DNA of 64,000 nucleotides. It comes from Chaenocephalus aceratus (Eukaryota > Chordata > Actinopteri > Perciformes > Channichthyidae). Numbering within the stretch: position 1 is the first letter of the stretch; each line of letters starts with the position of its first letter. Position numbers and translations under genes: made by a program. Shown in pieces: positions 44,442 to 55,690 of the stretch. The DNA lies in NCBI GenBank assembly GCA_023974075.1, contig CM043807.1, positions 8,175,676-8,239,675 on the forward strand. The letters run 5' to 3'. The notes under the pieces are model-generated. The model ran no database searches. It was not told where the DNA came from and saw only the letters and a program-made list of their open reading frames with translations.

Positions 44442-44448
44442 ACAGTAC

Positions 44449-44505
44449 ATGTATAATATCAATGTGTACTTGTAAAAGCGCCTTGATGACTTCGAGGCGT
44501 GAAGA
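44449..44505 (+). mobile_element. tRNA-derived SINE 1, 3' part
   Basis: Resumes after the foldback element with ATGTATAATATCAATGTGTA and CTTGTAAAAGCGCCTTGATG, which corresponds to the tail of SINE 2. Confidence 0.6.
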
Positions 44506-44506
44506 T

Positions 44507-44765
44507 GGACGGTGTGGCGCAGTGCGCTGTGTAATGATCATCAGATCAAGGGTGAACCCGCCGCTGCTGCGTCTGTAAAGCCGTTGTGTCCTTGGGCAAG
44601 ACACTTCACCTGAACTTGCTCCTGTGGGTATTGTCCACAGTGTGTATGCCACAGAGTGTGTGTAAGTGTGTGTGCATGTATACAAAATATGTGTAATGTG
44701 TGTATTTGTAAAGCGCTTTGAGCACTGGAAAAGCGCTATAATAAATGTAAGGAATTATTATTATC
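44507..44765 (+). mobile_element. tRNA-derived SINE 2
   Basis: Same family as SINE 1: GTGTGGCGCAGTGCGC, then TGTCCTTGGGCAAGACACTT, then a tail TTGTAAAGCGCTTTGAGCAC and AAAGCGCTATAATAAATG ending in ATT repeats. The B-box region is partly deleted. The tail resembles the L2-like LINE tail at 23270-23330. Confidence 0.75.
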
Positions 44766-44796
44766 TTTTCTCAGCCGCGGATCTCCGCGTGAATGT

Positions 44797-44814
44797 GAGT
44801 GTGTGTGTGTGTGC

Positions 44815-44853
<39 letters not shown>

Positions 44854-44880
44854 TGTGCGTGCGTGTGTGTGTGTGTGCTC
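44797..44880 (+). repeat. Compound (GT)n(GA)n(GT)n
   Basis: GT runs separated by a GA run, just after SINE 2. Confidence 0.9.
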
Positions 44881-45075
44881 AGGCTGAGTTATGCTGTGTC
44901 TCGCTGTCTCGCAGACCCCACGCAGCAACCAGGAAACAGCACCAGTAATCCAGCTCACACTGTCCGCTCCTCGAGCCTCAAAGGGCGGAGCAGCGAGCCC
45001 CGCAACGTACCGCCAACACGGCACCCAGACCCCACGCAGCATTCTCATCTGTTTGTCACAACCTGATCTCACCAG

Positions 45076-45132
45076 AATGCGTGACTCCACCACGACTCCT
45101 TAACACCGCATTGCGTGGTGGAGTCACGCATT
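45076..45132. repeat. Perfect 19-bp hairpin
   Basis: Arms AATGCGTGACTCCACCACG (45076-45094) and its exact reverse complement (45114-45132) with a 19-nt loop. It sits near the left part of a larger repeat region and may be a transposon end. Confidence 0.7.
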
Positions 45133-45439
45133 GTGCTACATTTACGTGTCGGCACCACGCAAACAACCCCAATGTAAAGTGAATGAGGCTCCTTTGTCGT
45201 GGTGCACACACGCATTTCTACAACGTCCCGCAGTGAGCTTTTATTCTATAAAACGTTTTTAAAATCTACTTTATAGCTTGTGGTAACTAACGGGAGGCTT
45301 CTTTTATTTTATTTGTATTCATAATTATTTTTATTTTTCGTCAGAATGTAAAAATTACATTAGTTACGATTTTTGTTCTCAAAAAACAGTGCATTGTGTG
45401 TAATACAACTGTGATTTTTATCAAATTAGTTAGTTTTTA

Positions 45440-45632
45440 TGGATTGATTGGTTTAAATTGTGTACAATGCTTTTGTAATTTTCCCCTTCGATTCGGAGAA
45501 ACTAATATTTTTTCGGAGTTTTTGGATGGCAGAAGACACTACACTACCCAGAATCCTCAGCTATCGTTTGGGACTACATGTGCTTCGCTTGACAAACCCG
45601 TGATCAGTCCTCAAGCTCTGTGATTGGTTGAC
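45440..45632 (+). repeat. Left member of an inverted repeat pair
   Basis: Contains CCCCTTCGATTCGGAGAAAC, GGATGGCAGAAGACACTACA and CAAGCTCTGTGATTGG, all found inverted at 47693-47883. The pair encloses about 2 kb of LINE 3'-end pieces. Confidence 0.8.
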
Positions 45633-46146
45633 CTCCAACTGCATTCCATATGAAAAAACGTTTCGTAAAAGATAAATCATACTTTATTCAGCAGTGCTTG
45701 CTTTACTCTTTGAAAGTCATCACATGAATACATTGTAATAAATGGTTGGCTGCATTAAATATATTACACATCTATAGTAGTTCTTTATTTATCTACAGAG
45801 ATCGGGCATCAGAATAGACCGGAAACTATTCTTTTACCGTTCTGTTTTAATTTCACAATAAAGTTAGTAGTAATAATCTGTTTTGATATTATTGTTTTTT
45901 ATTAACTACTAGACCGCTGAGTCATGTTAAGACCATCTTTTCTGTGTTGCTGTGGGGTTTTTCCATCGCTTTTGTGTTACAAATATCAAAACAATAACAG
46001 AATATATCCGTCGTAAACTAAACCAGAAACAGCAGTATATTTTATTTTGTTAACACTGTAAACTTGACAGCTTTTTAACCCGCACTTCCTACTGGTTAAA
46101 GCACGTTATTACACGTTTGGAGTAATTGCAATGCAGATAGAGTATG

Positions 46147-46225
46147 TTGCTTTTTAATGACTGTTTAAAATGCCTTTTTCTTAATGTCTTTCATTTTTGT
46201 AAAGCACTTTTGAATGTGTTATATT
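46147..46225 (+). mobile_element. L2-like 3' tail fragment
   Basis: TTTTTAATGACTGTTTAAAA and TTCTTAATGTCTTTCATTTT followed by TTGTAAAGCACTTTTGAATG match the 3' end of the LINE at 23220-23300. Confidence 0.65.
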
Positions 46226-46639
46226 TGATGAAAACATTTAAATATTAAGAGTACATACAAAGTAGTGGGAAAGTAGAAGGTCAATGATATACATATAGAA
46301 TAGAAAATATCAAGAAGATACTGTAAATAATATCTACAATAAAACAGTTTAGTGCCTGATAGGAGGATGTGCTAACTAATAAGGCTTTATTTAAACATTA
46401 AAGAATACTTTAGGCTAAGGTCTTCTTTTAAATAAGAAAAAAGCTTTGGGGGTATCTATCGACAGATACATATTAAGCCTGACAAAGTACTTAACGTCTA
46501 ATATATTGCATGGTTTGTTTTGGAACTTGACAATCAACTTTCCTGCAATGTTAACTATTTTGAAGCACTTATTTTAACCGATATTGTACATATTTATTAT
46601 ACTCTTATAAGATGTATGTAGATCGAATAATACATGTGC

Positions 46640-46780
46640 AGAATATGACATATTGATAGATGTCTTGTAATGCACTGTTGAGGAACCTGTGACCCAAGTT
46701 TTGCATTCATTGCATAACTACACCGTATTGTGTATATGATATGTCAATAAACCTTTGAAAATCTTGAAATCTTGAAAGGG
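46640..46780 (+). mobile_element. LINE 3' UTR fragment
   Basis: GCACTGTTGAGGAACCTGTG and TCAATAAACCTTTGAAAATC with short CTTGAAAT repeats look like the end of a fish non-LTR element. The first words recur at 47534-47562. Confidence 0.5.
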
Positions 46781-46949
46781 ATGTGCAAAATAGCAATTAT
46801 ATACAGTCTTTAATGAACGATTAGAGATTAACGAGTAATGAATATGCTTTATACGGATCTGCGGATAAATATTTAGTCTTCTCAAGCACCAACTATCAAA
46901 TATCTCTCCTGATTGTTGGCACTTGACAATCACCTTCACTGAATTTTAC

Positions 46950-47040
46950 TCAGGTGTAACTAAAGTCTGATTTAAGGGTTGTTTATATTTCACATCATTA
47001 ATCCAAATCTGTAAAGTAACTAACATAAATGTAGTGGAGT
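46950..47040 (-). mobile_element. Fragment of the intron-16 MITE family, inverted
   Basis: AACTAAAGTCTGATTTAAG and ACATCATTAATCCAAATCTG are the reverse complement of the matching part of the element at 36837-37268. Confidence 0.6.
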
Positions 47041-47064
47041 AAAAACACCACGTTAACCTTAAAG

Positions 47065-47460
47065 AAAGCCCTCAGGATTATAAAAGACCCCCATCACCCC
47101 AGCCACAAACTGTTCTGTCTGCTGCCGTCTGGCAGGCGGTACCGCAGCATCCGGACTAAAACCACCAGACTCAGGGACAGCTTCATCCCCCAGGCCATAA
47201 GACTATTAAACACCTGAACTTAGAAACAACATCCATAACATTCATCTGGCTGCTACTTAGAAAATATTTATCTAATATATCATATTCACAATGTAGTGAC
47301 TGCTTTTTTGTCTTTTGTTTTCTTAGTTATGTTCTCTTTATATGTGTGTGTTATGTGTTATGTGTAACGTTGCTGCCTTCTTGGCCAGGTCAGCATTGAA
47401 AATGAGATTGTATCTCAATGCTTTTATCTGGTTAAATAAATGTTAAATAAAAAAATTAAA
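47065..47460 (+). mobile_element. 3' end of a non-LTR retrotransposon
   Basis: An open frame at 47065-47217 reads KALRIIKDPHHPSHKLFCLL then PSGRRYRSIRTKTTRLRDSF and ends at TGA. This is the C-terminus common to many fish LINE ORF2 proteins. A short 3' UTR ends CTGGTTAAATAAATG and an A-rich tail. Confidence 0.7.
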
Positions 47461-47561
47461 AGATTTCAATCTGTATAGACTCAGTCTTATTGCACTATTT
47501 CACAATTTTTTCTGTGTATCTGTTGTATTGTGTTGCACTGTTGGAGGAGCCTGCGACCTAA

Positions 47562-47584
47562 GGGGGGGGGGGGGGGGGGGGGGG
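47562..47584 (+). repeat. Poly-G run
   Basis: About 23 consecutive G with unreliable length, inside a LINE 3' UTR-like stretch. Confidence 0.85.
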
Positions 47585-47692
47585 ATAGGACACGTTCGAT
47601 CCTGTTTTGAATAGTGTGCCGTCGATGGGTTTCATTCCATTTCAAGGTGCATTTTGACACTCCGTGTAAACTTCGCACACTGCCACTCCAAC

Positions 47693-47883
47693 ATCCAATC
47701 ACAGAGCTTGAGGACTGATCAGGGGTTTGTCAAGCTAAGCACATGGTGTAGTCCCAAACGATAGCTGAGGATTCTGGGTAGTGTAGTGTCTTCTGCCATC
47801 CAAAAACTCCGAAAAATATTCGTTTCTCCGAATCGAAGGGGAAAAATACAAAAGCATTGTACACCATTTAAAACCAATCAATG
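47693..47883 (-). repeat. Right member of an inverted repeat pair
   Basis: Reverse-complement copy of 45440-45632, with only scattered differences. The pair could be the ends of one composite element or two independent insertions of the same short family. Confidence 0.8.
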
Positions 47884-48273
47884 TGCTATAGTGGTAAGTG
47901 AGATTGTTGTTATATAACCTTTTACTGCAAGCAAAGAAAGCTCCTACACTTAATGAGAACAAATAACGAACAAAAAAGTGTGTGCACTCATCCGATAATT
48001 AAGTAATTTAAATGTGTTCACATTCTAACTTTTTATGCAAAGCACAGGTGTTAGCATAGGGTGTTACCAATACAATGAATGATGGCACTCTTCTATAAGT
48101 GTCCCAGTAAGCCATGAATGTGTGACAGTGAGCCAGCATGCACAAAATGAGGAAATCAACTAAATACAATTCATAATATAGTGTTAGTCTAGTGTGGCCA
48201 ACATATCTTCCAGGCCTGAACTTGCACAGGGGAATGAATGTGGCCTGTAGATAATGTTCATTCTCACGAACAA

Positions 48274-48289
48274 CCACCAGAGGTCGCTG
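48274..48289 (+). promoter_or_regulatory. CTCF-like motif, plus strand
   Basis: CCACCAGAGGTCGCTG differs by one base from the CTCF core CCACCAGAGGGCGC. It lies in the intergenic region between sema3a and pclo. Confidence 0.3.
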
Positions 48290-50340
48290 TTACCTGTCAG
48301 AGTCTTGTGCTGATTGTCTAAAAAGTGGAGGCTATATCATCTTACTGTGTTGTCGTATTTTTAGACAAATGCCTTTCTTACACTGAATCCGAAAATCACC
48401 CTTTCTCAGACAGCATGCGTGTACGTGCACGTCAGCTGAAGTGATTAGATGCTGCAATCATGTCCACTTTCCTCAAGTTTCACACAAAAGTGTTAGGAAT
48501 GTGCTGCTACTGTTACCATGGAGACTGTCCTTGAATGTCATGTCATGTCTTAAAAATACACATTTCCAGCTGTACACAGGAGTAGTCTTGACCGTTCTGT
48601 TGGAAGCTTTGGGCTTTGTGTCCTCTGCTTCAGGGGAGCGTCTTCCCTGTCTGATCTGCTTCCTCTTTCTGTCTCATGTCCTCTTCTCACAGCCACACTT
48701 CTGCTCCGGAGAACATTTCGTTTTTTCTCAGCAACAGTTAGTGGCCAACATTAAGTAATACAGGGAACATGTACATTCAGCTTTCTGGAGATATTATTAA
48801 TGGCAGCAAATTGATCATTAATTTCTAAAATACATTTATTTTATGAGAATAAAGACAATAAAGTAAATGAACAACAAAAGAAAACAACTCTATAGCTTAT
48901 TAGGTTTTCAATATATGATATTAAATTATCATATACAAACTAGTTAACTTATTCTCGTAACATTAGATTTTTTTTCTCAAAATAATGAGCATTAATTTTG
49001 AAACTCTCAGATTATTTTGCTTCCCCAAATACTACCCGGGCCTAAAGTACTGAATTATACATGTGCTATTTTTAGTATGATGTATTTGTGGAAGTTAATT
49101 CTCATGGTTGACAAAGAAGAAATGTCAACAAAGAAGATAGACTTGCATTTGAGGTTTGAGGGATGCTTTACCTAATCTCAGAATGAAATAAAAACAGAGC
49201 AATCATTTCACTTCAACACTTATCGCATATTAAATAAATGAAAACACCAGTTCATAAATGTCTTGGACTATACGCTTGATATCCTGATTGGAGGACAGAA
49301 CGTCGTCTATATATCTCTGTGTTCACAGTGTGCCTGTGTGTTTGTGCTGGTTGAGATACAAGAAAGTGAGCCAAAAAAGGGAAATTGATATCCAACATAA
49401 TCTTAATGTTGCTGTCAACTAAACATATGTATGTGTATCCAAAGCTCCTCACGACTCCTGAAAGTCGTTTCTGAAACTCTGACTCATCCCTTCTTGCCCA
49501 GGAGCTAACCCAAGGGATTGTGGGAACTCAAGTCTGTGGGCAAGCTGAGAGGAAGAGATTTAGGCCAACGGCAGGACAACATCAGGCTGAACTCACTGCT
49601 CGTCCTCCTCTCTACCACTACACAATATTAAATACAGAATAATTATTTCTTAACCCTTCTGGCATTATCGGATCAAATCTGATATCCTCCTCCTCGGCAT
49701 TTGAACATATACATTTGCGGATCTGCACTTTCACTGCATTTTGAGTTGTTTAGTAACGTTCTTACACCAATGGTGTATGTTCCTCCATCAGATAGTACAC
49801 ACCCACAAATTGACAAAATGTTAATTTTGGAATACATTTTCAGTGTCTATTCTTTATTCACTGCACGTATTAATGTAAACCAATAGACTGAGACATTGTT
49901 AACAGCTTAAAAGGGTGTTTAATTTGATTTGGCGATGATTAATGTTTTTTGTGTTAATGCAAGAGCAGTTAAAATAGACACCAAAGTGAGAAGTGGAGAA
50001 AACGAACACAACAGGAGGGTTCAGAGTTGACTGTTTCCTTTGCCTCAGAGTTTGTATACTTTTTTTCAGTTTCTTATCATTCTACATAGTTTCTAACTCC
50101 ATGTTTACTTTAAAGCTCAATTCTCTGAGCTAATGTTAGGACATCTGTTCAACTCTGAGCTGAGTCAACTGCTGTGCTGAGCGGTGACACAGTTGATATT
50201 CACATACGTGATTGGAAGCTTACAGCTGCTTTGGAGGCGTGCTGTATGTACTGCAAGGAAGTGTCATGTGCATTGCACTAATCTTCAAGTGATCCCATAA
50301 TTAGGAGCCCAGCAGGCGAGTGGCAGGTGCCGCAGAAACC

Positions 50341-50487
50341 ATGGCAACTGGGGAGGGATCTGATACAGAGAAGCTGTCCTTGATGATCGATGACATTTTC
50401 CATCGAGGCCGAACCCCACTGAGCCTCTCCGGTGATCTCAGGGTGGGACTTTCTGTGCTCACCTCCTCATGCTGTCTGGAATACTAA
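50341..50487 (+). CDS. Unrecognised 48-codon ORF with a strong start context
   Basis: GAAACCATGG is a good vertebrate start. The protein begins MATGEGSDTEKLSLMIDDIF then HRGRTPLSLSGDLR. A possible donor (CTCAGG|GTGGGA) follows the last residue. It looks less repetitive than the surroundings, but no homologue is recalled. Confidence 0.15.
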   Translation: MATGEGSDTEKLSLMIDDIFHRGRTPLSLSGDLRVGLSVLTSSCCLEY

Positions 50488-52354
50488 TATATAGTGGTAA
50501 AGATAAGGAAAATAATCGTTCGATGAAGCCCAAAGGAGGGTAATTCTTTTTTTATTTTAAGGGTAACACAAGATTTCACCCCTTCCCCACACTAATCAAT
50601 TCCATAGAGTCCCTTAAAATACATTATTGTTGGATTAACCAGTTTTTCTGATATTTTCAATCACGATCCCGACTGAGATTATGATCGAGATGCAGTGGTC
50701 ATTTTATCAGAATTACTGCCCTGTTTTCTTGGTAAATGTGGCCTTTAACACTTTATTATTATTATTTTTAGGCTAGCTATTTATCTTAGTCGTAAGTCTT
50801 GGCATAGGTGAGCAGAAGGAAAAACGATGCTAACATTTTCTCTAGAACGCTTCCTGTTATCAACACATATTTTATTGGGTTTGTTTTTATACTATCTCTT
50901 AGATAACTTTGTCGTCTTTTGTTTGGGTTGCTTTTCAGTTAAGGCATACTTTCCGAATGCATAACATCTACTTTTTGAATGCCAGTTTTTGAGTGATTAC
51001 ATGAGTATTCACCATCTGCAGGGATGTGCATCTGCATGTTTGTAGGCGCCAATATAAATGCACTCTCTGTGAAATGACTTGGCCAAAGCCTGTCGTCATG
51101 GGCTTCGTTTTCTGAAGACTGAAAACAGAGCCAGGAGAAGATGCAAAAGTTGTCTCTCAAACCACTTGAATATCAAAATGCTGAAAGGTTATTGTGGAAT
51201 GTTTTTGCCCAAATATGCCCCAAGCCACCTACTCCGGCTTTAACTGAGCTACAATTCTACTTCCAATGATCAGGATGTGGATGTATATTGATAGAAATCT
51301 ACTCAGACACTTTGATTTTCAAAGACCAATCAAATGACCAGGAGCTTGGTCTTTCTGCACAGATATTCCTTGGGTTTTCACTGTTTTTAGGGCCCTATGG
51401 GATTGCTGTTGTTAAGAAGCCATTATTTATGGCTGTGATCCCGCCTCCTCAACACCAGGCTATAAGCTTAAGAGTGATAAAACAAGACCTTTTCACAGCT
51501 GTGAAGGAGATATAAACAGGCCACAGCGGATTGATGAGGAGATCAATGACCTATTCCTGCCCTTCTCTGGAGAGAATACATTCAGACTGGATAACCATCA
51601 AGGACTTGGTAAATCATAGAGGACTGCCAAAGCTTTCGAGTCCAAACTCCGCCTTTTTATTATCTCTACCATCCAAGAAAAACTATTGTAATAAAGCGAA
51701 ATCAGGATTTGGAAAACACATCCAATCCTCAGAGAGGCAGTTGGCTTTGGAGTTAGTTTATGTAACTCCTTTGTTGGCTTAACATACAATGTGATGGGTT
51801 TGTGTTTTTCTACCTACCTAAGCACATTGAGGTTTGCCATCTGTGTGACTCATCTGTGTAGTCTAGCTTAACTCAAGGGATGTACCCCCCCCGCTACAAA
51901 GAGGTGACGTCACTGTCTATGACGCACTACCTTGACAACAGGTGAATGCTGTTAATGATTCATGAGCTGCGGGGGTGTTTATAACTTGCTATGCGTTCAA
52001 AGCAACATTACTTTGACATTATCTCTCATTCCTTTATTTATCAAATGAGTTTCTGCGTTCTCCTTAAGAACTAGAAAATATTTTTTGATGAGCAAAGCAT
52101 TCTTTAATATTGTTTAACTAAATAATGATATGTGGGATTATGTCCGTTGCTTTCAAATTAAAAGAAGTTATTTGATATTTTGGGAAATGCACATGTTTTC
52201 AGATGATAGGTTGATATTGCTTCCTGTATGTATTTGTGCTAAATAAAGACTAAGGAAATGTTTAGCTTACAGTCACTTAGCATGAAGACTTTTATAGGGG
52301 GTTGTGTGTAAGACTATTTAACTATCGAAGCGTCATGTCCATTCATGAAGGTTT

Positions 52355-52443
52355 CACTGACAAAACCGAACTGTTGACTTTAATTAAATGTGAAATCTGT
52401 TGACATAATACATTGAATTATAGTCAATATTTCCGTTTTTTTC
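52355..52443. mobile_element. Hairpin MITE, copy 7 (internally deleted)
   Basis: The left terminus (CACTGACAAAACCGAACTG) joins directly to the right half (GTTGACATAATACATTGAATT). The stem-loop core is lost. Confidence 0.7.
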
Positions 52444-52639
52444 TTTGTTGTTCCTATTACTTTAAAACCCCCTTTAGGTGAGTCCTTCCCCTGTGTTGTA
52501 ACTTCTTTTCTGGCAGCAGCTTGTTTGGAATACACTGTTTGAATTAGCATCAGCAGCCTCCATTGAACACAATGGAGAAAGTGACTGGTATAGTCACAGG
52601 AATTAAAACGTCACAGTAAGAAGACATCAGAGAACTGTA

Positions 52640-55600
52640 ACAGCATCACAGTGATCTCGGTGAGAGTGTCTAGCACTAACTGTGTAGGAATGGCTAAAAA
52701 TAAAAAAGGATCAGGGGTGTCATTGTGGGGGTCTTGTAGATATTCTATTCAACTATGGATTTACTTTGCAATTGTTTTTACCTCACTGTCTCACACATGT
52801 TCTTGCTGCCGCTACAACAATCGATCACTGGACAGGTATCTTTGGATAATGGCTTCTAGACTGTGACCAGTACATCCTATTAACTATACTTTGAGCAGTT
52901 AGTGTCTTTCCAACGCCCTTCACCAACGCAACCTTCAAAACGAATATTTTGTCACAATGGAAACATCAGTAATCAGGAAGCAATTTGAATTTGTAGCCAT
53001 AAATATAGAAGTGGCAAAGGGTCAACAGGTCATGGTGGTGAATTGTTACAGACCCCCCTCAGCTGTCAAAGACTCCTTTTCTTCACTAGCAAATCTTTTA
53101 TCACAACTAGACTACAAGGAAATAGTGCTACTTGGAGATTTAAACTGGGACTGGTTAACTGCAGTGTCAGAGGATTTTAAAAACCTTTGTATCTCATTGA
53201 ATGTTACTCAGATTGTTGACAGTCCTACTCGCCCAAATATTAAGTCCCCTAATAAATCCTCCCTAATTGATCTCATTTTAACTAATGTTCCCCATAAATA
53301 TTCATCTGTGGGAGTATTTGCGAATGATCTGAGCGATCACTGTGTTGTAGCCACAATCAGGGACACTAAGGTCCAAAAGGTTAAACCTCGCATTATCATT
53401 AAGAGAGACAAAAAACATTTTGTTGAGCAGAGTTTTGTGCATGATCATTTTGATTGGGGTCAAATCGATCTGTGTGCTGATGTAGAAACCGCATGGTCTT
53501 ATTTTTATCTTGGTTTTATGGAGATCATTGATAGACATGCACCCCCACGTACATTTAGAGTAAAGGGACGAGACAATCCTTGGTTTTCTGTTGAACTGTC
53601 TAGTCTCCTTCATGAGAGAAACAAGGCCTGGGCAAAGGCCAGGAAATCAGGCTCAGAGGTAGAATGGCTGCGTTTTAGGCAGCTAAGAATAGCTTCACTT
53701 CAAATGTCAAAAGTACAAAGTCAAAGTACTATTTGTCAGTTACCACAGAAAACCTAAATAATCCTAGGAAATGTTGGAAAGCAATACAATCGATATCCAC
53801 CGGTGAGATCCGTAATGAGCTACCTCCGTGCCTCACCACAGCATCTGGCTCTATATCGGACAGGGCTACTATGCTCAATTGCTTTAATGAGCATTTTGTG
53901 TCTTGTGGCTCTCTGTTTGATTCGGTGACTAACTCTGCTTCTGTGAACGCCCCAATCCGTGACTCTGAACAATGTGGTCTGGAAAACCCTTTCAGTTTTA
54001 CTCCTTTTACTGTTGATGTTGTCCATGAAGCCTTATCTAAGCTAGATCCTAGGAAACCGGCTGGCCCGGACAACTTAGAACCTTTCTTTTTAAAGATAGC
54101 TGCAGATTGTATTGCTCCACCTCTTACTTCTCTTTTTAACCTCTCCCTCAGCTCAAATACAATTCCAAAAGTATGGAAGTCTGCTTATGTCTTGCCTTTA
54201 CTGAAAGGAGGGGAGGCAACTATTTTAAATAACTATAGGCCAATCTCTAAGTTGTCAGTTCTGGCTAAGGTTCTTGAACGCCTTGTGAGTGAACAGGTAA
54301 AGGAGTTTTTACGTACAAATGACATCCTGTCTAAACATCAGTCAGGATTCAGAAAGAAACACAGCACCATCACTGCCACAATGAAAGTGGTAAATGACAT
54401 TACTAGTATTTTAGATAATAAGCAGAGTTGTGCAGCTCTGTTTATTGACCTTTCCAAAGCGTTTGACACCGTTGATCATCGCATTTTAAAGCAGAGGCTA
54501 ACCAGTATTGGCATATCCAGCCATGCAGTGGGTGGTTTGTGAACTATCTCTCTGAAAGGTCCCAATGTGTTCATTTTGATGGACTGTCTTCTGAATGGTT
54601 AAACATTTCTAATGGTGTACCACAAGGTTCTGTTTTAGGACCACTTTTATTCTCCATATATATTAACAGCGTAGGTGATAATGTGGATGAAGCTACTTTA
54701 CATTTGTATGCGGATGATACTGTAATGTATTGTGCAGGTCCCACCGTTAAAGAGGCTGTTGTTAAATTACAGGCTGTTTTTAACACTATTCAGACTCAGC
54801 TCTCTGAATTAAAGCTTCTTTTAACTGTGGATAAAACCAAGGTAATACTCTTTTCAAAAGCAAAAAAGACACCAGAGCCTGTTTTTGATATTGTATCTAC
54901 GCAAGGAACAAAACTTGAAATTGTTGCCTGTTACAAATACCTTGGTATCTGGCTTGATGATTGTCTTACTTTTAAACTTCAGGTCACTAATCTGCTTAAA
55001 AAGCTGAGGGTTAGGCTAGGCTTCTTCTCCAGGAACAAGTCCTGTTTCTCATTTGAAGCCAGGAAAAGGCTAGACTCTGTGACCTTTTGACCTGTGCTGG
55101 ACTATGGTGATTTGATCTATATGAATGCACCTGCCCATTGCCTGGAAAAGTTAGATGCTGCGTATCACAGTGCTCTGAGATGTGTTACTAACTGTAAAGC
55201 ACTGACTCATCACTGTACCCTGTATGCCAAGGCAGGTGTGCCTTCACTAACTGTACGGAGGCTCAGTCACTGGTACATGTTCATTTATAAAGCCATGTTG
55301 GGTAAACTACCTTTTTATATCTGCTCTCTGATCTCTCGACGAATTGAAAGTACGTATTGCCTGAGATCTCATGATGTGGTTTTATTAAATGTGCCAAGTG
55401 CTAGGACTGTCTGAGGGAAGAAATCTTGTAGATGTGCAGCTCCACTAACTTGGAACAGTCTGCAAACATGTTTAAAACTGAGCACTTTGGTTCCCCTGCA
55501 TCATTTTGAAACTCGGCTGGGGGACATGCTGTTTGATACTCATGGTACCTGTCACTGTAAATAGAGTTTGTAAACTGTACCCTGTGCATTATGTTGTATG

Positions 55601-55690
55601 TCATCCTTATTGTTGTTCTGTTGTTTTTATGTTACATGTGTAACTAATGTCCTGCAGGCTTTCACCTGGTTAAATAAAGGCTACAAACAA
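52640..55690 (+). mobile_element. Rex1-like LINE, 5' truncated
   Basis: ORF2 runs from the endonuclease C-terminal part to the end. The 3' end GCTTTCACCTGGTTAAATAAAGG is typical of Rex1/CR1-group fish LINEs. The left boundary is approximate; 52640-52956 shows only weak similarity. Confidence 0.75.
52957..55564 (+). pseudogene. Rex1-like ORF2 (endonuclease remnant and reverse transcriptase), broken
   Basis: The first part has the endonuclease motifs VVNCYRPPS, LGDLNWDW and NDLSDHCVV. The second has AGPDNLEPFFLK, NNYRPISKLSVLAKVLERLV, FIDLSKAFDTVDH, NGVPQGSVLGPLLFSIYIN and YADDTVMY. Four lesions are visible: a frameshift near 53725, a probable one-base loss near 54530 (GWFVNYL expected), TGA at 55088-55090 before PVLDYGDLIY, and TGA at 55412-55414. 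Beyond the last, the frame continues to TAG at 55562. Confidence 0.85.

Larger units (their letters stand above)
47884..52354. other. Intergenic region
   Basis: Mostly AT-rich sequence without recognised genes. It contains the plus-strand CTCF-like motif and the unexplained ORF at 50341. Confidence 0.5.
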
